Shown here piece by piece: positions 16,985-28,166 of a stretch of 64,000 nt of DNA. This stretch comes from Lysobacter luteus (GTDB taxonomy: Bacteria > Pseudomonadota > Gammaproteobacteria > Xanthomonadales > Xanthomonadaceae), in NCBI RefSeq assembly GCF_907164845.1, contig NZ_OU015430.1, forward strand, positions 2,346,001-2,410,000. The letters run 5' to 3'. The position numbers and the translations under genes are program-made. The notes below the pieces were generated by a model, which saw nothing but the letters and a program-made list of their open reading frames with translations, ran no database searches and had not been told where the DNA came from. Positions within the stretch are counted from its first letter, which is position 1. Each line of letters begins with the position of its first letter.

Positions 16985-17413
16985 ATGAAGAACCAGAAGG
17001 GCTTTACCCTCATCGAACTGATGATCGTCGTTGCGATCATCGCCATCCTGGCCGCCATTGCTCTGCCGGCTTACCAGGATTACACCGCTCGCGCGCAGGC
17101 TTCCGAAGCGCTCACCGCGACGGGCGGAACGCGGGCCGACATCGCTGTTTCGGTTGCGGAGAATGACGCTTTTCCGGCCGCAGGTGACCCGGTGATCGCC
17201 GCAACCGCCCTTCTCGATGGCAAGTACTTTGCCGCTGGTGGCGCAACTCTGGCCCCCGATACCGGCGTCATCTCGGTTGTCTTCGACGATGGCGCCCTCA
17301 ATGGCCAGACGATGACGATCACCCCGGCACTCTCCGCCAATGGTGATCAGATTTCGGGGTGGACTTGCGCGGGTCTCACGAAGGCCTCCCACATCCCGTC
17401 GGGCTGCCGCTGA
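16985..17413 (+). CDS. pilA: Type IV major pilin
   Basis: Structural subunit of the pilus. The 142-residue prepilin has a short leader MKNQKG cut by PilD before Phe7, then the type IVa consensus [20 protein letters not shown] with the essential Glu5 of the mature protein. A C-terminal disulfide loop is formed by Cys in GWTCAG and SGCR. AGGGGAA precedes the ATG. It is transcribed from a sigma-54 promoter and closed by a very strong terminator, as expected for an abundant pilin. The variable C-terminal half is not informative for strain assignment. Confidence 0.96.
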   Translation: MKNQKGFTLIELMIVVAIIAILAAIALPAYQDYTARAQASEALTATGGTRADIAVSVAENDAFPAAGDPVIAATALLDGKYFAAGGATLAPDTGVISVVFDDGALNGQTMTITPALSANGDQISGWTCAGLTKASHIPSGCR

Positions 17414-17466
17414 TGCGGAGCTCGTGAACGATCGCTTATTGCGTGCGTCACGAGCACTTCGCTGCG

Positions 17467-17504
17467 AAAAACAACAAACCCCGCTTCGGCGGGGTTTGTT
17501 GTAT
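17467..17504 (+). terminator. Rho-independent terminator of pilA
   Basis: Fourteen-base perfect arms (17471-17484 and 17489-17502) enclose a TTCG tetraloop. The 5' arm is preceded by A residues and the 3' arm ends TTTGTTGT. It probably limits read-through from pilA into pilB. Confidence 0.9.
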
Positions 17505-17568
17505 CTGTACCTGCATCTGTGAGATCTAAGTCCAGCAGGCTACACCCGCAAGTCGTAGGAGCCCGATA

Positions 17569-19299
17569 ATGAATACCGCCACATATGCCAACCTCGTAGG
17601 AATCACTGGTCTCGCCCGCAGACTCGTCATGGACGGCGCGCTTGACGAGGCAAAGGCACGAGAGGCAATGGCTGGTGCGTCGGCGGAAAAGAAACCCATC
17701 GCGACGTACCTCACCGAGTATCGGATGGCGTCGCCATCCCAACTCGCGGCAGCAAACTCGGTCGAGTTCGGCGTGCCTTTGTTCGATCCCGCGGCAATGG
17801 ACCCTGAGCAGGCCGCGGTCACGCTGGTTAAAGAAGAGCTTCTCCGCAAGCATTGCGTGCTACCGCTGTACAAGCGTGGCAACCGGCTGTTCGTCGGCAT
17901 CAGTGAACCGACCAATACCCAGGCACTGGATGAGATCAAATTCCAGACCAATCTTTCGGTCGAAGGCGTTCTGGTCGATGAAGAAAGCATCCGTCGCCAC
18001 ATCGACCGCTGGTTGGAGTCGGCCGACACCCTCGGCGACAGCATGGGCGGGGACGACGAGGGGCTGGACACGCTGGAGGTCGGCAGCGACGAAGACGTCG
18101 CAGGCGGCGACGCAGGCGTCGACGCCAAGACCGACGACACCCCGGTCGTCAAGTTCATCAACAAGGTGCTGGTCGACGCTATCCGCCGCGGCGCCTCGGA
18201 CATCCACTTCGAGCCCTACGAGACCGAGTACCGGGTGCGCCTGCGCATCGACGGCCTGCTCAAGCAGGCGGCCAGGGTGCCGGTGAAGCTGCAGCAGCGC
18301 ATCGCCGCGCGCTTGAAGGTGATGGCGCAGCTGGACATCGCCGAGAAGCGCGTGCCGCAGGACGGCCGCATCAAGCTCAACCTCAGCAAGACCAAGCAGA
18401 TCGACTTCCGCGTGAGCACGCTGCCGACCCTATTCGGCGAGAAGATCGTGCTACGCATCCTCGACAGCAGCGCCGCCAAGCTCGGCATCGAAAAACTCGG
18501 CTACGAGGACGACCAGCGCGAACTGTACCTGGCCGCGATCGCGAAGCCCTACGGCATGGTGCTTGTGACCGGCCCCACCGGCTCGGGTAAGACCGTGTCG
18601 CTGTACACCGCACTGAACATCCTCAACGACGAGACCCGCAACATCTCCACGGTCGAAGACCCGGTCGAAATCCGCGTGCCGGGCATCAATCAAGTGCAGA
18701 TGAACGTCAAGCGCGGCATGACCTTCGCCGCCGCGCTACGCAGCTTCCTGCGCCAGGACCCGGACGTGATCATGGTCGGCGAGATCCGCGACCTGGAGAC
18801 CGCCGAGATCGGCATCAAGGCCGCACAGACCGGCCACATGGTGCTGTCGACCCTGCACACCAACGACGCACCGCAGACCATCGCGCGCCTGATGAACATG
18901 GGCGTGGCGCCATTCAACATCACGTCGTCGGTGACCCTGGTGGTGGCCCAGCGCCTGGCGCGCCGGCTGCACGCCTGCAAGCGCGAGGTGCACCTGCCCG
19001 AGCACGCTCTGCTGGCGGAAGGGTTCACCGCGGAGGAGATCGCCAGTCCGGACTTCCACATCTACGAGGCCGTGGGCTGCCCGGACTGTACCGAGGGCTA
19101 CAAGGGCCGGACCGGCATCTACCAGGTGATGCCGATGAGCGACGAGATCCAGGAGATCGTGCTGGCCGGAGGCAACGCGATGCAGATTGCGGATGCCGCC
19201 CAGAAGGCCGGGATCCGTGACCTGCGGCAGTCGGCGTTGATGAAAGTACGCAACGGGGTGACAAGCTTGGCAGAGATCAACCGCGTGACCAAGGATTAG
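17569..19299 (+). CDS. pilB: Type IV pilus assembly ATPase PilB
   Basis: Cytoplasmic hexameric ATPase that powers pilus extension. The 576-residue product has the N-terminal MshEN-type domain (about 1-150), then the GspE core with Walker A GPTGSGKT (335-342), Asp box VEDPVEIRVPGINQVQMN, Walker B PDVIMVGEIRD and His box AAQTGHMVLSTLHTND. The zinc region is unusual: one Cys (C470 in RLHACKREV) where many PilB have CxxC, with the second pair intact (C504, C507 in GCPDC). AGGAG precedes the ATG at good distance. It lies between the pilA terminator and pilC. Confidence 0.95.
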   Translation: MNTATYANLVGITGLARRLVMDGALDEAKAREAMAGASAEKKPIATYLTEYRMASPSQLAAANSVEFGVPLFDPAAMDPEQAAVTLVKEELLRKHCVLPLYKRGNRLFVGISEPTNTQALDEIKFQTNLSVEGVLVDEESIRRHIDRWLESADTLGDSMGGDDEGLDTLEVGSDEDVAGGDAGVDAKTDDTPVVKFINKVLVDAIRRGASDIHFEPYETEYRVRLRIDGLLKQAARVPVKLQQRIAARLKVMAQLDIAEKRVPQDGRIKLNLSKTKQIDFRVSTLPTLFGEKIVLRILDSSAAKLGIEKLGYEDDQRELYLAAIAKPYGMVLVTGPTGSGKTVSLYTALNILNDETRNISTVEDPVEIRVPGINQVQMNVKRGMTFAAALRSFLRQDPDVIMVGEIRDLETAEIGIKAAQTGHMVLSTLHTNDAPQTIARLMNMGVAPFNITSSVTLVVAQRLARRLHACKREVHLPEHALLAEGFTAEEIASPDFHIYEAVGCPDCTEGYKGRTGIYQVMPMSDEIQEIVLAGGNAMQIADAAQKAGIRDLRQSALMKVRNGVTSLAEINRVTKD

Positions 19300-19306
19300 C
19301 GAGTCC

Positions 19307-19383
19307 GTAGGAGCGGCGTCCGCTGCGATCGGACCATCGCCCGCACGCACCGGACCGATCGTCGCGGCTGAAGCCGCCCCTAC
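19307..19383. repeat. REP inverted pair with diverged TTCA-type copies
   Basis: Copy 19307-19330 has the stem GCGGC/GCTGC around GTCC, one base pair weakened; the inverted copy 19357-19383 has GCGGC/GCCGC around TGAA plus three extra bases near its start. The two lie 26 nt apart. Both deviate from the consensus, so this looks like an older pair. The remaining gap to pilC (to 19558) shows no gene. Confidence 0.8.
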
Positions 19384-19558
19384 TGTGACCGGGGTTGCTA
19401 TCCCGACGCGGTAGGTCAGGATATGCTGGCAAACGGCATACCCGGCCGAGCCGCCGGAGATGTCGACCGGTCGCGGCGGGGAGCCGTGAACTGAACGGGG
19501 AAGGTGCGCCGCGGCGCATCGCACTGCTGCAACAACCAAGCGTTACTGGGGGCCAACC

Positions 19559-20818
19559 ATGTCCGCGACCCGATCCGCCGCCAAGCCGAGCACTCCCGTG
19601 CGTCGTGCAGAGGCACTGTCGATGTTTGTCTGGGAGGGCACTGACAAGCGCGGTGTCGTGATGAAAGGCGAGCAGGTGGCGAAGAACGCCAACTTCTTGC
19701 GCGCCGAACTACGTCGACAGGGCATCACGCCGAAGGTGGTGAAGCCCAAGCCCAAGCCGCTGTTCGGCAGTGCCGGCAAGCCGGTCACTCCGTTGGACAT
19801 CGCCATCTTCAGCCGCCAGATCGCGACGATGATGAAGGCAGGCGTACCGATCGTCGGCGCCTTGGAGATTATCTCCAGCGGCAACAAGAATGTTCGGATG
19901 CAGAAGATGGTCAACGCCATCCGCGCCGATGTGGAGAGCGGCTCTTCGCTGAGCGAGTCGATCGGCAAGCATCCCGTCCAGTTCGATGAGTTGTATCGAA
20001 ATCTGGTCCGGGCCGGCGAGTCGGCCGGTGTTCTTGAAACCGTGCTAGACACCGTCGCGACCTACAAGGAAAACCTGGAGGCGCTGAAAGGTAAAATCAA
20101 GAAAGCGCTCTTTTACCCTGCAATGGTTATGGCGGTTGCTTTATTGGTGAGTGCGATCCTGCTGATCTTTGTCGTCCCGACTTTCGAAGATGTTTTCCAA
20201 GGATTTGGCGCGGATCTCCCCGCATTTACTCAGATGGTGATCGGCTTGAGCGACTTCATGGTCGCTTGGTGGTGGCTGATCGCGCTGGGCCTTGCAGGCG
20301 CTGGTGTTGCAACCGTTATGGCGTTCAAACGGTCGACCGCCTTCCAACACTTCGTCGATCGTATGGTCCTCAAACTGCCGGTGATCGGTCAGATCATGCA
20401 CAACTCGTCGATCGCACGGTTCGCCCGTACTCTTGCGGTGACCTTCAAGGCCGGCGTGCCGCTTGTGGAGGCACTAGATACGGTCGCCGGTGCTACGGGC
20501 AACACCGTATATGAGGAGGCAGTCTTCCGCGTTCGTGACGACGTCGCCGTGGGATATCCGGTGAACATGGCGATGAAGCAGACCAATCTGTTCCCGCACA
20601 TGGTGGTCCAAATGACCGCCATCGGTGAAGAGGCCGGTGCGCTGGATACCATGCTGTTCAAGGTCGCCGAGTTCTACGAACAGGAGGTCAACAATGCGGT
20701 CGACGCGCTCTCCAGCCTGCTCGAACCGTTGATCATGGTTTTCCTCGGCGTGATCGTGGGTGGCATGGTGATCGCCATGTACCTCCCGATCTTCAAGCTC
20801 GGCGCAGTGGTCGGCTAA
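19559..20818 (+). CDS. pilC: Type IV pilus inner-membrane platform protein PilC
   Basis: Polytopic platform on which PilB acts. The 419-residue product matches PilC from MFVWEGTDKRGVVMKGEQVA onward, with two GspF domains (about 80-200 and 285-405; LDIAIFSRQIATMMKAGVPI and IARFARTLAVTFKAGVPLVEALD) and membrane segments around 182-205, 235-260 and 390-410. GGGGG stands before the ATG at 19559. A REP pair separates it from pilB, so it may have its own promoter. Confidence 0.95.
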   Translation: MSATRSAAKPSTPVRRAEALSMFVWEGTDKRGVVMKGEQVAKNANFLRAELRRQGITPKVVKPKPKPLFGSAGKPVTPLDIAIFSRQIATMMKAGVPIVGALEIISSGNKNVRMQKMVNAIRADVESGSSLSESIGKHPVQFDELYRNLVRAGESAGVLETVLDTVATYKENLEALKGKIKKALFYPAMVMAVALLVSAILLIFVVPTFEDVFQGFGADLPAFTQMVIGLSDFMVAWWWLIALGLAGAGVATVMAFKRSTAFQHFVDRMVLKLPVIGQIMHNSSIARFARTLAVTFKAGVPLVEALDTVAGATGNTVYEEAVFRVRDDVAVGYPVNMAMKQTNLFPHMVVQMTAIGEEAGALDTMLFKVAEFYEQEVNNAVDALSSLLEPLIMVFLGVIVGGMVIAMYLPIFKLGAVVG

Positions 20819-20843
20819 GCTCGGCTCGATGGCTCGCAACTAG

Positions 20844-21707
20844 ATGGCATTCCTCGACCAGAACCCCGAAATCGGCTTCCCGCTGGCAGCCGGTTTCGGC
20901 CTCCTCCTGGGCAGCTTCCTCAACGTCGTGATCCTTCGCCTGCCGCGCCGGCTGGAGTGGCAGTGGAAGCGCGACGCGCACGAGATCCTGGAAGAGCCGG
21001 ACACCTACGATCCGCCGCCACCCGGCATCGTGGTGGAGCGCTCGCACTGCCCGCACTGCAAGCACCAGCTATCGTGGTACGAGAACATCCCGGTGTTCAG
21101 CTGGCTCGCCCTGCGTGGCAAGTGCCGCAACTGCAAGGCGCCGATCTCGGCGCAGTACCCGCTGGTCGAACTGCTGACGATGGTGCTGATGGTTGCCTGC
21201 GTCTGGCGCTTCGGCTTTGGCTGGCAGGGCTTCGGGGCGATGGTGTTCACCGGCTTCCTGATCGCGCTGTCGGGCATCGACCTGCGCACGCAGTTGTTGC
21301 CGGACCAGCTGACGTTGCCCTTGATGTGGCTGGGTCTGATTGCTGCCGTCGACAACCTCTACATGCCGGCCAAGCCGGCACTGATCGGCGCAGTGGTCGG
21401 TTACCTGAGCCTGTGGATCGTGTGGTGGGTGTTCGAGCAGCTCACCGGCAAGGAAGGCATGGGCCACGGGGACTTCAAGCTGCTGGCCGCCATCGGTGCC
21501 TGGACCGGGCTCAATGGGATCCTGCCGACCATCCTGTTGTCGTCGCTGGTCGGTGCCATCCTCGGTTCGATCTGGCTGGCGGCCAAGGGCCGCGATCGCG
21601 CCACGCCGATTCCGTTCGGCCCCTACCTGGCCGTCGCCGGCTGGATCGCGTTCTTCTGGGGCGACGCGATGGTGAACGGCTACATGCGTTACGCCGGGCT
21701 GGGCTAA
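20844..21707 (+). CDS. pilD: Prepilin peptidase / N-methyltransferase PilD
   Basis: Bifunctional membrane aspartic protease that cleaves and methylates PilA and type II pseudopilins. The 287-residue product has the cytoplasmic zinc loop CPHCKHQLSW with later CRNC (CxxC pairs about residues 72-100), the catalytic Asp of SGIDLRTQLLPD and the second catalytic Asp in GMGHGDFKLL, among about eight membrane segments. It follows pilC by 25 nt and precedes coaE, the classical pilBCD-coaE order. Confidence 0.96.
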   Translation: MAFLDQNPEIGFPLAAGFGLLLGSFLNVVILRLPRRLEWQWKRDAHEILEEPDTYDPPPPGIVVERSHCPHCKHQLSWYENIPVFSWLALRGKCRNCKAPISAQYPLVELLTMVLMVACVWRFGFGWQGFGAMVFTGFLIALSGIDLRTQLLPDQLTLPLMWLGLIAAVDNLYMPAKPALIGAVVGYLSLWIVWWVFEQLTGKEGMGHGDFKLLAAIGAWTGLNGILPTILLSSLVGAILGSIWLAAKGRDRATPIPFGPYLAVAGWIAFFWGDAMVNGYMRYAGLG

Positions 21708-21725
21708 GGCGCTCGGCCGCACCTC

Positions 21726-21892
21726 GTAGGACGTGCCGGGGCGCGTAGGAGCGCGTAGGAGCGACGTAAGTCGCGACCCAATGACCTCGGCCGGCCACGT
21801 CGATCAACGCGCTACCCCGTGACGGCATCGGCATCCCGCTTAGAGCATCGTTCAGCCCATCGTCAGTGGGTCGCGACTGACGTCGCTCCTAC
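21726..21892. repeat. REP inverted pair (GTAA type) with partial tandem heads
   Basis: Full copy 21755-21776 and inverted copy 21871-21892 (loop TGA/TCA variant) frame a 94-nt spacer. Immediately before the first copy are two truncated heads, GTAGG at 21726 and GTAGGAGC at 21745, which suggests slippage or repeated partial insertion. The gap pilD-coaE holds no other feature. Confidence 0.85.
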
Positions 21893-21933
21893 GGCGTGGT
21901 GGGTGGGGTGGGCGGCGTGGCATCCTGCGCGGC

Positions 21934-22548
21934 ATGAGCGATTACATCATCGGGGTGACGGGCGGGATCGCGTCAGGCAAGAGCGAGGTTACGCGGCGCT
22001 TCGAAGCGCTCGGCATCGTCGTGGGGGACGCGGACGTTGCGGCGCGCGCGGCGGTGGCGCCGGGATCACCGGGGCTGGCGGAGGTGCGTGCGGCATTCGG
22101 CAATGAGGTCATCAATGCCGACGGCACGCTCGACCGCGCGGCAATGCGGCAGCGGGTGTTCGTCGACCACGCGGCGCGCCAGAAACTCGAGGCCATCATC
22201 CATCCGCGCGTCCGGCAAGCGCTGCGGGACCAGTGCGATGAAGCGCCGGGCCCCTATGCCATTGCCGCCATCCCGTTGTTGGCGGAAGGCGGTGGGCGCA
22301 AGTCGTATCCATGGCTTGACCGTATCCTGGTCGTCGACGTCCACATGGCGGTCCAGCGCGAGCGGGTCATGCGGCGGGACGCGGTCGATGCGGCGCTGGC
22401 GGAGTCGATGATCGCGGTGCAGGCCACACGCGAGCAACGGCTGGCGATCGCAGACGACGTGATCGTCAACGATGGGACTGTCGGGGAGCTGGATGCGCAC
22501 GTCGCGGCGCTGGATGGGCTGTACCGGGCGCTGGCGGCGCCGAGTTAG
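21934..22548 (+). CDS. coaE: Dephospho-CoA kinase
   Basis: Last step of coenzyme A synthesis: ATP-dependent phosphorylation of the 3'-hydroxyl of dephospho-CoA. The 204-residue product has the P-loop GVTGGIASGKSEV at the N-terminus, the CoA-binding LEAIIHPRVRQAL segment and VVDVHMAVQRERVMRRD as the lid region. Length matches the family. It is the last gene of the pil run and is bracketed by REP pairs on both sides. Confidence 0.95.
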   Translation: MSDYIIGVTGGIASGKSEVTRRFEALGIVVGDADVAARAAVAPGSPGLAEVRAAFGNEVINADGTLDRAAMRQRVFVDHAARQKLEAIIHPRVRQALRDQCDEAPGPYAIAAIPLLAEGGGRKSYPWLDRILVVDVHMAVQRERVMRRDAVDAALAESMIAVQATREQRLAIADDVIVNDGTVGELDAHVAALDGLYRALAAPS

Positions 22549-22560
22549 CACCCTGCTCCT

Positions 22561-22635
22561 GTAGGAGCGGCTTCAGCCGCGATCGCGGTTTCGACGCTTG
22601 CGTGACACGACGATCGCGGCTGAAGCCGCTCCTAC
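22561..22635. repeat. REP inverted pair (TTCA type), near-perfect
   Basis: Copies at 22561-22584 and, inverted, 22612-22635 are 24-nt perfect reverse complements separated by 27 nt. Together they can fold into one long hairpin. The unit fills the convergent coaE-nudix gap. Confidence 0.92.
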
Positions 22636-22649
22636 ACAAGCGGGCTGGG

Positions 22650-23684
22650 TCAGGCGTCGGGCCATAGGCTGCGGATCGCCGCGATGCCTTGCGCGCCGTG
22701 CTGGCGCGCTTCGGTGAGATCGGCCCGGCCAAGGCCGCCAATCGCGTAGAGGGGGATGGCGACCTGTTCGCGCAGGTGGGCGAAGCCGTCCCAGCCGATC
22801 CCGGGTCGGCCGGGGTGGCTCGGTGTCTCGCGCAGGTTGCCGACCACGGCGAAATCGCAACCCAGAGCCTCGGCGGCCTTAAGGTCGTCGGCGGTGTGAC
22901 ATGACGCGGCCAGGAGGACTTCCGGCCCGACCGGCCGGCTACCAAGCCGATGCAGTTGCGATGCTTGCAGATGCAGGCCGGCGCCGTGCGCACGTGCGAG
23001 TTCGGCGTCGCCGTTGACCAGTACGTCCGCACCGGCCTTGCGACACAGCCGCGCCGCCTGCTCGACCAGGCCGGGCCAATCGACCCCACCGCCCTGCCCG
23101 CCGGCAACGGCCGCGCCGGTCTCCCGCCAGGCACCGCCGTGACGCAGGTGGACCCGCCGGATACCCCCGGCCAGCGCCTGACGGAGTGTCTCCAGCCAAC
23201 TACCGACATCCGCCTCAGGCGCCGGCGTAACGAGGTACTCGGCCGGCTCCCCCAGTGCGGCGACCACCGGGCGGTCCGCCGGCGGCATCGCGTAGCTGGC
23301 GAGCTTGTGCGGCGGCACCCAGGCCAGCGCCTGGCCTTCCCGACCGCGGGCGGTGCCGTGCCATTCGCGGATGCGGCGCACGTCGAGCCGCAAGCGCTTG
23401 TGCGGGTAAGCCTGCGGCACGGCGATCACCGGGTCGCCGACTTCGGCCTCGATGCCGAGCTCTTCGTGCAGTTCGCGCGCCAGCGCCGCCTCCGGCGTCT
23501 CACCGGGTTCGCGCTTGCCGCCGGGGAATTCCCACAGGCCGGCCAGGTCACGGCCCTCGGTGCGGCGGGTCAGCAGTATCCGGCCGCGCGCGTCATGGAT
23601 GACGCCGGCGACGACCTCGATAGCAGTCGCCGGCGGGGCTACCGCCGGGTCCCCGACCGCCGCTGGCGCAGGGTCGTCAGGCAT
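22650..23684 (-). CDS. Nudix hydrolase (MutT-like) fused to a thiamine-phosphate-synthase-like domain
   Basis: A 344-residue two-domain protein. Residues about 20-150 are a Nudix domain with a complete Nudix box: GKREPGETPEAALARELHEE followed by LGI. This is MutT-like and suggests 8-oxo-dGTP clean-up. Residues about 165-344 resemble ThiE/TenI (VLVNGDAELARAHGAGLHL, then FAVVGNLRETPSHPG and YAIGGLGRADL). Such MutT-ThiE fusions are known downstream of secA in Gammaproteobacteria, as here. Whether the ThiE-like half is catalytic is unclear, so thiamine synthesis should not be assumed. Direct overlap with the window's other pathway genes is absent. Confidence 0.88.
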   Translation of the reverse strand: MPDDPAPAAVGDPAVAPPATAIEVVAGVIHDARGRILLTRRTEGRDLAGLWEFPGGKREPGETPEAALARELHEELGIEAEVGDPVIAVPQAYPHKRLRLDVRRIREWHGTARGREGQALAWVPPHKLASYAMPPADRPVVAALGEPAEYLVTPAPEADVGSWLETLRQALAGGIRRVHLRHGGAWRETGAAVAGGQGGGVDWPGLVEQAARLCRKAGADVLVNGDAELARAHGAGLHLQASQLHRLGSRPVGPEVLLAASCHTADDLKAAEALGCDFAVVGNLRETPSHPGRPGIGWDGFAHLREQVAIPLYAIGGLGRADLTEARQHGAQGIAAIRSLWPDA

Positions 23685-23732
23685 CAGCGAGGACGCCTGC
23701 GCCCGGCCCCGGCCGGCGATGACCAGCCTCTG

Positions 23733-26486
<2,754 letters not shown>

Positions 26487-26537
26487 GGATTGTCCGAAGT
26501 CAGGTGTTCATCGCCGGGGCATGCCGCCTAAACGGCA

Positions 26538-26559
26538 ACGGGGCGCGAGGGCGCCCCGT
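26538..26559 (-). other. Hairpin in the secA 5' leader
   Basis: Arms ACGGGGCGC (26538-26546) and GCGCCCCGT (26551-26559) surround a four-base loop, 52 nt before the secA ATG. There is no T run, so it is more likely a leader structure or part of a tandem stop for the upstream gene than an efficient terminator. SecA synthesis is translationally regulated in other bacteria, but nothing here proves that. Confidence 0.45.
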
Positions 26560-26632
26560 CGTGGCGAAACGTTCATTCTAGCGTGGGGGGGGCGGGACCG
26601 CGTATCAAGGGGGTCGGCGGGGCCACAACGCA

Positions 26633-26658
26633 GAAGGCCCGCGTCTCCGCGGGCCTTC
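26633..26658 (-). terminator. Hairpin terminator after the M23 peptidase gene
   Basis: Eleven-base perfect arms GAAGGCCCGCG (26633-26643) and CGCGGGCCTTC (26648-26658) with a four-base loop begin 15 nt after the stop codon. The trailing T run on the minus strand is weak, so termination may be partial. Confidence 0.7.
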
Positions 26659-26672
26659 CGTGATTGCCGGGC

Positions 26673-27581
26673 TCAGCCCCGCAGCGGCGAGCGCTGTTCC
26701 AGGAACTGGCGGGGGTTGACCACCCGGCCGTTCTGCCAGACCTCGAAGTGCACGTGGGCACCGGTCGAGCGGCCGGTGGAGCCGGCCTTGGCGATCTCCT
26801 GCCCGGCCCGGACCAGCGAACCGACCTTCTGGGTCAGCCGCGAGTTGTGCGCATAGCGGGTCACGAAACCGTTGCCGTGGTCGATCTCGACCGTGTTGCC
26901 GTAGCCCGAGCGGCTGCCCGAGAAGCTCACCACGCCGTCGGCCACCGCGTTCACCGGGTCGCCCACGTCGGCTTCGAAATCGATGCCCTTGTGGAACTGG
27001 CGGCCACCGCGGATCGGATCAGCGCGCCCACCGAAGCTGGAGGTGATGTAGCTGTTGATCGGCTCGCGCGACGGCACCGAGTTCATCTCGAGCTGGCGGT
27101 TGAACAGCAGCGACTCGAGCACCGAGAGCTGCTCACCCGACGCCTTGAACTGCGCGTCCAGCATGGCCATGCCGCTGTCGAGCTCGGCCTTGGGCATGTC
27201 CTCGACTTCGCCGTCGCCACCGATCGCGACCGGCTTGTTGAAGTCGAACTCGCCGTCCTGCAGCTGGCCGATGCGGGTCAGGCGCTCGCCGAGGGCGTTG
27301 AGGCGGTTGGCCTCGGCCTGCAGCTCGCCGAGGCGCGCCGCCAGGGCATTGACCTCGCGCTGGGCGTCATCCTGGATCGCTTCGATCCGGACCTGCTGCT
27401 GCTCGACCTGGGCCCGCAGCGCCATGTTGCCGGCGATGCCGCCACCGGCGCCGATCGCCAGCCCGCTGCCGAGCAGCAGGGCCGCGGCGGCACCCGGGCG
27501 ACGGGCGCCGGCATTGGCGGCCTGCCGGGCCACGGAGGCCAGCAGGTCGCGTGATTTGTTTACGATGTCGATATAGGTCAT
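26673..27581 (-). CDS. M23-family peptidoglycan endopeptidase, membrane-anchored
   Basis: Predicted murein DD-endopeptidase or its regulator. The 302-residue product has one membrane anchor near residues 32-54, a periplasmic coiled coil (about 55-105, rich in Q/E/L), and a C-terminal LytM/M23 domain with zinc ligands in GGRQFHKGIDFEADVGDPV and the active-site HVHFEVWQNGRVVNP. ATG 27581 (MTYIDIVNKS) is chosen as the family-like start; it is only 7 bp from the divergent dciA start. It sits upstream of secA, as in other Xanthomonadaceae. MepM-like is the closest description; the exact orthologue is uncertain. Confidence 0.88.
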   Translation of the reverse strand: MTYIDIVNKSRDLLASVARQAANAGARRPGAAAALLLGSGLAIGAGGGIAGNMALRAQVEQQQVRIEAIQDDAQREVNALAARLGELQAEANRLNALGERLTRIGQLQDGEFDFNKPVAIGGDGEVEDMPKAELDSGMAMLDAQFKASGEQLSVLESLLFNRQLEMNSVPSREPINSYITSSFGGRADPIRGGRQFHKGIDFEADVGDPVNAVADGVVSFSGSRSGYGNTVEIDHGNGFVTRYAHNSRLTQKVGSLVRAGQEIAKAGSTGRSTGAHVHFEVWQNGRVVNPRQFLEQRSPLRG

Positions 27582-27588
27582 ATGTCCG

Positions 27589-28029
27589 ATGTCTGAATTC
27601 AAGCCCAGTCCGCGCCGTCCCTCGTCCCCCGTCGCCGCGCTCGATGCGCTGCTGGCGGAGCCCGCTGGCGACCCGATTCGTCGTGCCATGTGGCTTGACG
27701 AGCTGGACCGTCGGTTACGCCCCCTCCTGCCGTCCCCGCTGGCCGCGCATGCGCGGCTGGCGAACTACGAGCGCGGCAGGCTCGTGTTTGTGGTCGATGC
27801 CCCGGTGTGGCGGGCGAAACTGCGCCTGCTTGCCCCGGAACTGCTCGATGCCGCCCGATCCATCGGGTTGGCCGCGGTGGAGTTCGTCGTCAAGACGAGC
27901 CTTGTCTCCGCTTCGCCGCCCCCTGCGCCGCGGAACACCGTGACCATGTCGCCGGCCGCAAAGGAAGCCCTGCAGGCCGCACTGGCGTCGTTGCGCCCGG
28001 GAAACCCCGGCTCCGACGGCAGCGAGTGA
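27589..28029 (+). CDS. dciA: DUF721 protein, DciA-type replicative helicase loader
   Basis: A 146-residue DUF721 protein located between secA and lpxC, the position of dciA in Pseudomonas and relatives; DciA loads the replicative helicase DnaB. The conserved DUF721 core is residues about 35-105 (RLANYERGRLVFVVDAP then WRAKLRLLAPELLDA), followed by a low-complexity Pro/Ser tail. The ATG lies 7 bp from the divergent M23 peptidase ATG, leaving no room for separate leaders. Ortholog assignment rests on domain plus synteny. Confidence 0.8.
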   Translation: MSEFKPSPRRPSSPVAALDALLAEPAGDPIRRAMWLDELDRRLRPLLPSPLAAHARLANYERGRLVFVVDAPVWRAKLRLLAPELLDAARSIGLAAVEFVVKTSLVSASPPPAPRNTVTMSPAAKEALQAALASLRPGNPGSDGSE

Positions 28030-28166
28030 CCCTTGTGCGGTAGGTGCATGCCCGTTGGCGCGCCTCCTGCCGTGAAGACCAAGTGATCACCGACGGGGCA
28101 TGCTAAGCCCCTGAATCGCCGGTTTTGTTAAGGAACCCGAAGAATTTCGCAAAAATGCCGTTAACA

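Noticed and set aside
27556-27577. TTGTTT and TATAGG as a dciA promoter
   Set aside because: The hexamers are only 10 bp apart and lie inside the M23 peptidase coding region; spacing excludes a sigma-70 promoter.
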